Assembly (NCBI GenBank): GCA_015680685.1
Contig: MNCI01004170.1
Location: 510,054 to 574,053 of the forward strand
DNA length: 64,000 bases
Direction: 5' to 3'
DNA from: Gnetum montanum
Lineage: Eukaryota; Streptophyta; Gnetopsida; Gnetales; Gnetaceae
A program made the translations under genes and the position numbers. Of the stretch, positions 37,439 through 47,769 are shown in pieces (position 1 is the stretch's first letter; the number at the start of each line of letters is the position of its first letter). Under the pieces are notes generated by a model, which made no database searches, was not told the DNA's origin, and saw nothing but the letters and a program-made list of their open reading frames with translations.

Positions 37439-38275
37439 TGATGAACTACATTATGTTGGCCCTAACTTTGGGTATGCAACATCAAGGTCTTGATATGATG
37501 TTGTGTAAGCAACATCAGAGCATTTACCCTTAGTCTATAAATACCATGCCTAGGCTCCCGTTTTAAGTCAATTTTTAGTTTAGTTTTCAAGTAAAGTAAT
37601 GAAGCTCTGATCATTTCTTTTCCTCAGAGTTAGAATATTTTCTAAGTGCCACAGAAAGAGTCTAAGTATGTATGGTTCTTTGTTCAAGCATTGATGTACC
37701 TGAGTGCAACAGTGTGATGGGAATAAAATGAACTCTTTTGACAATCCTCATAGCACTAAGAATAGCTTAATATTTTCTTTAATGCATTTTACTTTCTTGT
37801 TCTTTATTTTAAGGCACTTGAATTAGCAATTTATTTCCAGTAGTTAATGAACACGAGCATGACCACTTTGAGCATTCATATAGTACTTGGTAACCTAGTA
37901 ATGCTTAACATTTTGTAGCCTAGCAGCACTATATGTGTTCAGGATGTGTCCAAGAAAGTGGGGCAGTTACTTGTGTTAGGCTAGCTAGGCAATAGATGAA
38001 TTAGATCTTTAATTACTCTACTCTTCATTCATATTGTAGGTAACCAAATCCATAAAATCTAAAGTAATAAAAATAATATACCTCAACTACACTTAAACCA
38101 TACCCTTGAATTTCACAAGTGTAGTTGGAAGAACAACAAACGTTCTCAATGCCCATTTCAGTTCCTAGAAGAGCTAGTGCATTAAATAACTATAGGTCCA
38201 CGAAATTCAACTGGATCAAGCATAATGCCTTAGTGATTCATATGGTTGGGTGTAAGGGTACCTCGCCAGTCATCA
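37439..38275 (+). repeat. 3' LTR of the complete Athila-like element
   Basis: It starts TGATGAACTACATTATG and ends GCCAGTCATCA. A TATA box CTATAAATA lies at 37,535-37,543. U3 holds CAACATC/GATGTTG dyads (around 37,480-37,520). It is 837 bp against 822 bp in the 5' LTR. The number of differences implies an old insertion. Confidence 0.92.
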
Positions 38276-38322
38276 CTGGTACTCTCAAGTTCATGATCCA
38301 AACTTTAAGAGTGAACTATATG
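38276..38322 (+). other. Short remnant of the interrupted iMet-primed element
   Basis: These 47 bases continue the internal sequence broken at 28,207 (primer site followed by ACTCTCAAGTTCATGATCC). They stop where the LTR of element C begins, so that element was reduced to its LTR and leader. Confidence 0.5.
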
Positions 38323-40140
38323 TAACAACCAAAAACATTGATGGCTCAAATGTTGAGGGGTTCGTGGGTGCGTAACCTTGACCCCACCTCTGCACGAGGG
38401 CCTTCACTAGGAGACAGAGGAAAACTACCCTAGATAGTCTTGTTGATCGAATAGGGACTTTACTAGGCTACAACTAGAGTATCGGGTGCAACCAGGGCAT
38501 GGCATGATTAGCCAAACATGCAAGCATTGACAGTGTTCTCAGTAGTACCAAGGTCAACTAAGCCTGAGCATAGCAAGATTTCCTAGCATGAGAATGATGT
38601 GCAAGTGTGCAAAAAACATGTAGAATAGTAAAAAATGTGAATGTGGTACTAAATGTCAAAGAAAATGCTTAAAATGCAATGGAAGAAATGCTTAAAATGC
38701 AACAGAGTTTGAAAGAAGGAAAATATGGTACCACCCTAGATGATGAGCATAGCAATTACTAATGAGCTTTGCAAAGGTATGTAGTGTACAGACAGTCACA
38801 ATAGTAGTGTAGCCACAATTTTTGGGGTGTCTTAGGGTGAAGACTAACATCCGTTGCAAGGTCTGTGCCTATTAGGTTGGCTACTACAATATCCTACAAG
38901 TTTTTGGTGTGCTACAATGTTGAGTAGGATGTAAAGGTGTTGCTAAGGCGCTAATATGCTTCAGTGTATGAGGTGCTCAAGGTGCCTCAAGTGCCAAGTG
39001 GTGCTTTGAGATGCTAATTGCTACTTGGATTTTTTCTAGCCAAATGCTTCAAATTCCCACTGCTAGAATGAATTGCCAACCACTAGATTATGGAATGCAA
39101 GGGTATTTATAAGCTTAGGGTTAGTGCAAAATGTGAATCGAATGCCACATGGCAAAGGGGTAGGTGGGGCTACCCTAAACCTTTACTATGCTCCTACTAG
39201 AGTAACTAATGCTACACTCTAGTATGCTCCATTAGACCTCAAGAGATTGTCAAACTATGGCTATGCTACCAAGACTACATGTGCCAAGATTGCAATCTAC
39301 CCACAAATAGTGCAAAATAATACAATTTGGAGCTTACACTCCAAAACTATGTTCTCCCCTCTTTTGAGTGGGACCAAGTGTAGGTACAATTTTGGAACAT
39401 GGAGGGGGGTATTAAAAAGAGTGCAAGTTGCTGATCCTACTTGCTGCAGGAGTGCTAAAGTTGGAATGAAGACATGTGCTGACCTCTAGAAACTTTTGGA
39501 GGTAGGTCCTTGTTGCTATGCTCTGGAGTGTAGCACAGTAGTTAGGCAGTCCTTGTAAAAAATTGAAGTCCATTGCTGCTACACTTGCTACGCTAAGATG
39601 GGACAGGGCATAGCATAAACACTTAAAAAAATTAGCAAAATTGCAATCCTTGTTTTTGCTATGCCAGCTACACTTAAGAGCATAGTAGGAGGGGTAGCTT
39701 CAGACATTAGAAAATCTACCAAATGCCTATTCCATGTCAAGCTAGCTTGACAACTTTTAGCTTGGCACTAGTGTAAACTAGCCATAGGAGTGCTGCTACA
39801 CTTACTATGCTAGAGAGCAAAGTAAGAGGGATGTAAGTGTAGCAAGGCACTTAGACAAAATTTTTGCAACTACCATTTGACACTTAGAAAATTTTGTAGA
39901 TTTGGTTTTGTGTTGCATGCTACACTGGCTACGTTCTAGAGCATAGTCCTAGTAGTGGAATCACAGGCCAAACACTTCGAAAAAATTTTTCTTGTGTTGA
40001 CACTTAGACAAATTTATTGTTGAAGTGTTGTTGCTTGAATTTGGTGGTGTTTCACTGGCCCTCTTTGTTGATGTTTAGAGTGATCTAAAAGACATTAACA
40101 AAGAATCCAAAACACCACAGCAGATACAACACCAACATCA
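38323..40140 (-). repeat. 3' LTR of element C
   Basis: The outer end TGTAACAACC at 38,323 matches TATAGCAACC at 60,855. About 1.45 kb (38,323-39,795) is a direct repeat of 60,855-62,317 with shared blocks such as CTAAGCCTGAGCATAGCAAG. The inner end is uncertain (about 40.1 kb), placed where similarity to element A changes. From about 39.2 kb onwards dyads of the type GCTATGCT/AGTGTAGC recur (for example 39,515-39,534), as in the partner LTR. An 80-residue frame at 39,247-39,489 is not a gene. Confidence 0.8.
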
Positions 40141-41696
40141 CTCATCAATACTCAATCGGATGATGCTTCACTAGCCTCAAGAGTGCCAAATTTCATGGTA
40201 TGTTATGGGTAATGGATATAGGGAATTAGCTTGGGATATCAAGGGAGAACTGTGATGCAAATGATGTATCATGTTGCAGGATGTGGATTCAACATGACTA
40301 ACTATGATCATGACACCAAGGTGGCTTGTTATTGAAATAATGGCCTCTTGTTGAAGTGCTTGTGAGAGAGCCTTCACCCATTGCACCAAGATGGCTTACC
40401 CCTAACATGTTAGCCTCTCGTCGAAGTGCTTATGAGAAGGTCTTTGTAAATTCAAGGTTGGATCGATTGCAAAATTACAACTTTGTTAGATTTTTCCTGG
40501 GGATTTGTTTTACCCCTTTTGCTTTTCTTTTCTTTTTTTGCAAAATGCTAGTTGTAAGATATTTATCATTGAGTGGACTACATGCCACTCGACAGGCTTT
40601 ACTTAGAGGCAACTACATTGCATCTATGAGATAGGTGTTTCCTCCCTTGGATGAGTTATGTTACATCTGCTTGGGCTTTGACCAGCCCACAGAGGCTCCT
40701 CATGGGATGAGTTGAGTTACATCCATTATGGGTTCTACAGTCAACTCAAAGAAGGGTGTCATGTGCATCAGAGAAGCTTGTAGGAAAGGCAGGGAGAATG
40801 TAAGGTAGAGAAGGTAAATTTGAATGGATTATAGCAAGGATAATAGGGGTGTGCACTCTCAATTGAGTTGATGAGCCCAATCAAGCATGTCAGATCAATG
40901 TGCTACCTTGCTACTATGATGAAACATGCCTTCAAACAATCACTTGGGAGCTTCATCCTACAAACACAATGCAAAGGAAATAAGAAAACAACCACATAAT
41001 ATGTGAAATAAGAGTACACTGCTGGTTGCGAGGGTGCTCCAAGTGCTATGAGTGTTGAACCAATTACAAAAGCATGTAGTGCCAAAGTAAGAAGGCCAAT
41101 GTAAATGCCAAAGCCAGAAAGCTGCAAAAGCTCCAACAACCACATCGAAAGCAAGCACCCAAGAGAGCCTAGCAAGGTGGTCAGGGGCAATGGCAATGCA
41201 AGTGCTTGAGACTCTACACCAAGGATAGAAGCTTAGAAATCTAGCAAGACAGCAAGGAGCTATGCTACTGGATGCACTTCCAAGTCCAAGCAATGGTGAG
41301 GGCTAGAGGATGATAGTGTTGTGACTGGGCCATAGTACTACTGCTAGGACTCCAGCGAGTGGTGCTGACAATGAGAGCCCCAACCACTAATGAAACATCC
41401 AAAGCTAGCAATGCATTGTAATAGCCTGGGGTGGTACTACTGGAAATGGTGGCAATAGCTCCAAAAGTTTAGCAAAATTCCCAACGGCATCTTTGGAGGA
41501 TCAACAAAATGTCAAGGATGGTAATGTTGCAAATGTTCCAGAGGCTTTTTATTTTACAACATGAACTCCATCCTAGAACTACAATGCCCCATCTTGCCTT
41601 GCCCATGAGGCATGGGTAGGTGATGGAAGATTGAAAGTATTTGCACTTACTTTTCTGCAAAACTATGTGTGTTGAGCTATGCATGCTAAATTGTGA
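40141..41696 (-). other. 3' UTR of element C, no gene seen
   Basis: It lies between the 3' LTR and the minisatellite that follows pol. A T-rich tract at 40,520-40,545 would be an AG-run on the element strand and could be a purine tract, but it sits some 400 bp from the chosen LTR edge. Overlapping frames at 40,903-41,293 have no recognisable motifs. Confidence 0.45.
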
Positions 41697-42085
41697 ACCT
41701 AATTTAAGATCCTAGTAGACCATGATGTGCTGGTTTAAGATCCTAGTAGACCATGATGTGCTAGTTAATAGTCCTAGCAGACTATTGTATGCTAATTTAA
41801 TGTCATAGCAGATGGTGGATGTTATGCTAGTTTATCATCATGATGCAAGGATGGTCAATGCTAGTTTAAAGTCATAGTGGACTATACTGTGGATGCCAGT
41901 TTAGTGTCATAGCCCAAAGACAACCTGTGCCAGTTTAAAGTCATAGCAGACTTGTTGTGCCAGTTTAGCGTCATAGCAAACGAGTGTGTTATGGGTGCTA
42001 GTTTAATGTCATAGCCTAAGGATGTTCTATGCTAGTTTAACATCATAGTGGATGTTATGTGCTAGTTTATAGTCATAGTAGACTA
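41697..42085. repeat. 3' UTR minisatellite of element C
   Basis: About a dozen diverged units of the pattern TGCTAGTTTAA-variable-CATAGCAGAC, mostly 25-40 bp long, start exactly where pol ends. The first two units are near-identical (GATCCTAGTAGACCATGATG). Plant LTR elements are known to carry tandem repeats in this 3' position. Confidence 0.8.
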
Positions 42086-43240
42086 CTGTTTACCTTGTTT
42101 TGTTGTTGATGTGGTGTTGTGTGCTAGGCATAGTACAACCTTCAAGTACGAATAGTTGGTCAGATTGGCAAACTCATTGCTGTCTAGATCAGTAAGCTTA
42201 AACACTCCATTGTCATATGACCAAGAAAGGCCCTTCCTAGTTGGTTGAGAATTTTTTTGTGGGTTCAAAAATAGCTTTGAAGACTAGGTTCCCTCTCTTG
42301 ATTAGGCATTGATGTTGATTATGGTAGTGCTTTTATTGTTTCTTCTCTTGGTACCATTTGATGTGATCAAAATTCTACATGCACTCCTCCTCTATAGAGT
42401 CAAGGTCAATGGTTCTCAACTCATTATTTTGGACCTTGTCAATGAAGTTCAAGAGGATTACATGAAGTAATGGGACCTACAATTCAAGAGGTAAAATTTC
42501 TTCAGACCTATAGACAAGGCTTTATGTCGTCTTACCTATTGTTGCTCTGTGTATTATGTGATAGGCCCAAAGCGCATAGACCAGCTACTCATGCCATCAT
42601 TGTTTATTGTTGATGAGCATCTTTTTAAGAAGGCTGACAATGACCTTGTTTGTGGCCTCCACCTAGCCATTTTCTTGTAGGTAGTATGGTGACAAAAAAG
42701 AATGTTTGATGCTAAGGTATTCGCAGAAGGCTTTGGTTTCTACACTGCTAAACTGTGGCTTGTTGTGACAATGGTCATGGTAGACCAAATCAAGTCACTA
42801 TATTATTAAGGGTAAATTTGTAGACCTACTATGATGTGGTCCTCCTAAGAGGAATGGCTTCAACCCACTTGGTAAAATATTTAGTTACAATTATGATGAT
42901 CTGCATGGTGTGAAGTTCAATGGGTGGCACATGCATTAAGTTGCCATGTCGTTAACACACATTGCACTTCTTAACCTTGGAAATTCAATCGTGCTCCATA
43001 TAAGGCCAATAGTATCCTAAGCATATGGTTTTTTATGCCCTTGCCCTAGGTGCTATGTGGCCTCCACACAATCCCTCATGGACCTGATCAACGATCATTT
43101 ACACTTCATCGTCACTAACACAGGTCAATAGTATGTCATTATAGAATTTGTGACATAATGTGTTGTCACCATAATGATGTACTGCTACAACCATTTTCAC
43201 ACTACATCCTTTTGGGCAGTGGTCAAATGTTGTGGAGGCT
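42083..43240 (-). pseudogene. Integrase of element C
   Basis: Minus strand, in order: the zinc-binding part HEGLCGGHIAPRARA and GYYWPYMEHD (about 43,080-42,980), NLMHVPPIELHTMQ, then VTKYFTKWVEAIPLRRT in the core (about 42,890-42,850), where the first catalytic Asp is replaced by Lys. The C-terminal end is a 61-residue open stretch (42,268-42,083) with KGLSWSYDNGVFKLTDLDS, matching the GPY...F..GA..LTDLDG tail of Tat-type integrases. Not functional. Confidence 0.8.
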
Positions 43241-43244
43241 CACC

Positions 43245-43900
43245 CTAGTGAGGGTATGACTTGATGTCATCATACCACTCTTGTGCATGTGCCATGCTTG
43301 TTGTGGCTATAAATGTAATATTAGTTATGTGTGTTATAGGTTTAGTGCAATCCATTACTGAGGTAGGTAAGGCATGAAACATGTTCGATGTGATGCTTAT
43401 GGCTAATGTGGCTAATGCATCAACAATGGCATTTTTGTTGTGGGGGATGTGTTGAATATCTACAGTTGCAAACCATTGAAGCAAGTGCTTCGTCAAGTTA
43501 CAATAAGGTTGCAAGTGTTGTGCTTTACAAGCATAAAGCTCTATAACTTGGTTGATGACTAGCTACGAATCACCTCAAATCACTAGGTTTCAGATTCCTA
43601 GGTCACGAGTTGCTATAAGACCTCTAAGAAGATCTTCATACTCTGCCACATTATTAGTGCAAGGAAATGCAAAATGATAAGCAAAGGGTTGGATCTCCCT
43701 GGAGGGAAATGTGATTACGACAGTGACACTACCCCCTTGAGAGGTTGAAGCACCATCGAAGTGTAGAATTACCTCAAAGTTAACAAGCACTTGGCTTATG
43801 CTCCTAACATGCTCATCCAGGAATTCTAGATCTATGATTGCTTAATTGTTTATTGGTGAAGCCATGAGTTATGTAGCTATTGCTTTACCTTTAGTTTATG
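43245..43900 (-). pseudogene. RNase H-like domain of element C
   Basis: Two open stretches: 43,790-43,590 (EVILHFDGASTSQGGSVTVV, TNNVAEYEDLLRGLIATRD) and 43,514-43,245 (LLQWFATVDIQHIPHNKNAI, VDALATLA). These are the DGA, AEYE and IPHxxNxxVDALA signatures of the ribonuclease H domain in plant Ty3/gypsy pol. A second RNase H-like segment belonging to the RT (YPPQGDKPFYIYLA, LVYYLSHALVGHEEKY) lies at 44,267-44,076. Two RNase H segments are typical of Tat-type elements. Confidence 0.85.
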
Positions 43901-45539
43901 CTTGTGCTATGTAATGTAGGTCAAACTCTGTGGTTATTACTTTTCACCATGTGATTTGACTACTCTTGTAGATGTTCATTGTAATTTCCTAGAGTACATT
44001 ACTTTTGTAGATGACATTTACCTAGCTACGGAAGAGGTAATGCCTCCACTTATTAAGAGCAAAAACTAAGGCAAGTCAGTTCTTTCCCATATCATTGTAT
44101 TTTTCTTCATGGCCCACTAATGCATGGCTTAGGTAGTACACAAGGACCTCTAAACCATCATCTTTCTTTTGACAAAGCAAAGAAGCGATGGATGTGTCAA
44201 AAGTTGCAAGGTATATGTAAAAAGGTTTATCTCCTTGTGGAGGATAGACTATTGGAAGCTGATCCAACTTCCATTTGAGGTTGTCAAATGCCTCTTGGCA
44301 TTGAGCTATTCATTCGAAGTGGACTCCCTTCTTGAGAAAATGCTGCATTGGTTGTATCTTATCAGTCAACCATGTGATAAACCAACGTATGAATTATAAT
44401 CTTCCTTGTAACCCACGTAGCTCCTTAAGGTTAGTTAGCAGTGCTAAGTTGATGATGCCCTTAACCTTATTAGGATCTATGAATATGTTTGTTTCTAATA
44501 CCATGAAACTGAGCATGCAACACATCTTGACGCCAAAGACACACTTCTTAGAATTTAGCCTAAGGTCATGTCTAAGGCAACGTTTGAGTGTGCAATCTAA
44601 GTCATTTGCAGGATCATATGTCATTTTGGACTTAACTACTATGTCATCAACATAGTCATTAACCAAGTCTAATAAGTAGTCATTGAAGATGTACATCATG
44701 GCATGTTGGTAGGTTGCTCCTACGTTCTTTAGTCCAAAAGACATCATTGTATAGCAAAACATACCCAAAGGGGTCATGCAGCATGTACTAAGTCATTGCT
44801 CTAGGTTGATCCAAATCTGGTTGTATCTAGAGAACCCATCCATGAAGGACAACAAGGCAAGATTAGCCATGGTATTAACCAATTGATCGATGCTAGGCAA
44901 TGGAAAATCATCTTTGATGGTCACCTTGTTCAAGTCCTAAAAATCTATGCAAATGCGTATGCTTCTATTTTTCTTAGGTACAACCACAATGTTGGAGACC
45001 TGTTCTACATAGTCAATGGCTCAAATGAAATAAACATTTTAAAGCTTGATGATTTCATCACAGACTGTTAATTCCACCTTAGGAATTACCTTACGAGCTT
45101 TCTGTTTAACTAGTTTTATGTGAGGATCCAGGATGATATTATGCTACACTATGCAAGGATCTAGCCCTAGCATGTACTCGTAGGACCATGCAAATACCTT
45201 GATGTTGTCGTTGAGTATTTTTGTGATGCTTTGGGTATGTTGAGGCTCTAACAAAGAACTAAGTTTCAGTGTCTTCACCTTGCCACTGAGTGTTGCTACA
45301 AGGACTTCAATGAGGGAGTCCTCAATGACATCACCTACCTCTAGATCGAGAGCCCTACCTAGATGGTTGAGCCAATCTAGTGGTGTTTCTATGAACATTA
45401 CATAGTCATCACAGGCTGTGGGCTCAAGGTCTAGGCATTGGACATCAATGTATCAGATGAGATCACCATGAGGTCCAATGAGGACCAGAGGTAAATGTAG
45501 ATGCTCGTATGTGCTCATGTTGTAGTCCTACAACATATC
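43900..45539 (-). pseudogene. Reverse transcriptase of element C
   Basis: Minus strand: TYEHLHLPLVLIGPHGDLI (45,500), NIKVFAWSYEYMLGLDPCIV (45,205-45,144), IVVVPKKNRSIRICIDF (about 44,990), KDDFPLPSIDQLVNTM (44,910), LSFMDGFSRYNQIWINLE (44,860), TPLGMFCYTMMSFGLKN and the catalytic box DYVDDIVVKS (44,660). The sequence is that of Tat/Ogre RT, with VDD at the active site. Longest open stretch 44,777-44,394. Its start coincides with a good splice acceptor at 45,540. Confidence 0.9.
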
Positions 45540-45560
45540 CTACAAAACAACCAAAAAGAA
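45540..45560 (-). other. Splice acceptor before RT of element C
   Basis: On the minus strand the sequence TTTTTGGTTGTTTTGTAG ends at 45,540 and is followed directly by the pre-RT frame (GATATGTTG). Pyrimidine tract plus TAG fits a plant intron end. Ogre elements are known to splice between protease and RT. No clear donor could be fixed near 55.8 kb (GCTAGGTGACT at about 55,803 is a candidate). Confidence 0.55.
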
Positions 45561-45669
45561 CATCAAGCTACACCTATCTTAATAGAGTTGAAATTCATAA
45601 AATAAGAAAAGAAATGCAATGAATAATTGCCTAAACATGTAAGAGTGGACATTAGAAAAGCAAGTATGC

Positions 45670-45775
45670 AAGCTAGTTTTGGGCCTTGACAGGCCATGGA
45701 TTGCCAGTTTAAGGTCTTAGCAGATCATGATTTGCCAATTTAAAGTCTTAGTAAACCATGATTTATGCAAGGTGC
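45670..45775. repeat. Minisatellite relic at the RT side of the pro/RT spacer
   Basis: Three units, GACAGGCCATGGATTGCC, AGTTTAAGGTCTTAGCAG and AATTTAAAGTCTTAGTAA, follow the same core as the arrays at 41.7 and 55.3 kb. Confidence 0.65.
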
Positions 45776-47769
45776 ATTGGTTCAAGCTAGGAAAATAGTG
45801 TTTGAGTCATGGAATTAGGCTGGAAATTTGCTGGCAACCAAAGAAATCTCAAAAATCTTCCAAGTCTAGGATTGTTAGAAAAAATTCAGAAATTTTTCTA
45901 ACTCTAGCTGTCATGCTCACCCCTTGCTATGCTTTCCCCATCTTGCTACGCTCCACAACAAACTCAAAAAAATTTTCCAAAGTGTGGGAGCATCAGTGCA
46001 GTAGGTGGCACATTTAATGACCCAAGGAGGGTATATATGCATGATTCACTAAGGGTAAACTATCATTTTTCAAAGTGTGAATGAGGATTTATAGAGTGTA
46101 GTGCAGTTTGAAGTACGAGTGATAAATAGAGCATAGCAAGTGGAGTGTAGCTGCTAAAGCGTAGCACCAAGATTAAGCATTGCAGTGACCATCAACACCC
46201 CAGACTTGCCAATGTGGAAGAGGGAAGGCAAGACCTGGAACACCTACTATGAGTGCAAATGGAGGAGAGGAGAGCATCGTTGACTGCCAAGTACACTTGC
46301 TACACTTACCTCCTTTTTTGCACCAGTTGTCTCTTCACATTCTAGCTTTTCTTACTTAGCATTGGGTTGTGGGTCTTGGGGTGGCCTGCCTTGGTAGGGA
46401 CCACTGTTGCCCTAACTACCTTAGCAACTGCAACCAAGGGAAGGAGATGAGTGGGTGGATTGTAGATCTCTATTAATGCGTTGATGTTTTATTTTAGTTA
46501 TCTGCGGTGAATGAGACAAGGCACAATGTGTGAGCTATGATGGATTTGGTGTGTTTATCCCTAAAGGATGCATCGCATGAGGTAAGGGAGAGGAAAAAAT
46601 GAGGGTTTTATCCTGGCACTGGACTAGAATTTCCCTCATTAGGGGCCATGCCACATGGAGAACACAAAATAGGATGAAAATGAGCATGACTAGGGCATGC
46701 ATGGCCAGTGTTTCTCTGCTCCTTTTTCCCTTTTTGTGTTGGTGCATGGGTGAGGACAATGGCATATTAGGACAAGGGTTGTGGCTAAAAATAATCATAG
46801 CCAGGGGGCATGGTTCTGCCATCACTTTTTCTATGATGTTGGGGCAATGCAGGGTGAGGACAAAGGGAGGGATAGGCATCACAGGGACACATGGGAAGAA
46901 GGCCATGGGGATAAGAAAAGGCGCAATGATGCAGCCACAAGGGTGATAGCTATGGTGAGCAAATGAATGGGGCCAAGGAGATCATTAAGGTTGCAGCCAT
47001 GATGAGTACCTTGGAATATGTCATCAACACGCAACAGCATTGGGTGGTGCAATGAAAGAAACATGATGATGGAAGCTCAAGTGCTAACGGCTACACTCCC
47101 CAGGGAGCATAGCCAACAATTTGTCAAAATTAGTTATTTTTCAGATGTAGTGGGATGCTACGCTCTCAATGATTAGAAATTTTTTTGTTAATTTTCACTC
47201 ATTTTGGGGCTATGCTCCTTGGCAATTAGAAAATTTAATGACAATCTGTTTTCTTGGCTACACTGTTTAGGGAGCGTAACAAATAGTTAGAATTTTTTTG
47301 GATCTCATGCTATATTACCCAGAGTTAGAAAAATTTTGAGAAAATTTCAAAAAAATTATTAAGTGTAAAAATGGAATGCCAAATGTGCAAAATGCTGAGT
47401 GCAAAAATGCCAATGGTAAGAATGCCTTATGCAAAACAAAATTTTGAATGCACGAAAACTATGCCAAAATGCTAATTTTGGAGGTTGAATGTACAGATGC
47501 TAGAACATGCAAACTGTGTTGATGTAAATAGTACAAATGTAAAGTAAAATGCTAATGCTACATTAATGTTGTACCCTAATGAGCACCAAGCATGTCAAAT
47601 GTGTATTGATGTCTTATGCTCATGAGGCCTCATGGGGGACCTTAAGGATATATTTCTTAGTCATGTCGTTTTAAGTTAAGTTTGCTACTTTTGCTAAATG
47701 TAGGTTAATATTTTATGTCAAAATGTAATTTTTTATGCACTAATGCTACATTTTTTTGCTGCCTTGCAG
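45776..47769 (+). promoter_or_regulatory. Upstream region of antisense gene copy C, with LTR-like dyads
   Basis: No coding frame is recognisable. Overlapping frames at 46.5-46.95 kb lack motifs. A TATA-like GTATATATGC lies at 46,031-46,040. Dyads of GCTACGCTC type recur at about 45,925-45,955 and, 50-70 bp apart, at 47,089, 47,157, 47,206 and 47,262. The one at 47,089-47,114 pairs GGCTACACTCCC with GGGAGCATAGCC. The same motif fills the LTRs of this element. The region ends in CTGCCTTGCAG, an acceptor for the first conserved exon. A regulatory role is inferred. Confidence 0.45.

Larger units (their letters stand above)
28212..38275 (+). mobile_element. Complete Athila-like Ty3/gypsy LTR retrotransposon, decayed
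   Basis: It is 10,064 bp. LTRs are at 28,212-29,033 and 37,439-38,275. Flanking pentamers CTAGT (28,207-28,211) and CTGGT (38,276-38,280) form a TSD with one difference. Internal order is gag, protease, RT, RNase H, integrase, then a 2.2-kb 3' region with tandem hairpins and a purine-rich GTAGGGGTA just before the 3' LTR. Athila is inferred from the RT motif FMDDFFTYG, the protease form and pol order. All frames are broken, so mobilisation would need another element's proteins. Confidence 0.9.

Noticed and set aside
40903-41293. Two overlapping minus-strand frames with hydrophobic stretches
   Set aside because: Located in the 3' UTR of element C after pol has ended; no similarity recognised and not conserved in element A.
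41697-42085. Regular repeats resembling a CRISPR array
   Set aside because: Units vary in length and sequence, there are no unique spacers, and the context is a plant retrotransposon 3' UTR.
46535-46966. Overlapping frames on both strands (123, 115 and 61 residues)
   Set aside because: No recognisable domain; they lie in the dyad-rich region before antisense gene copy C and are probably chance.
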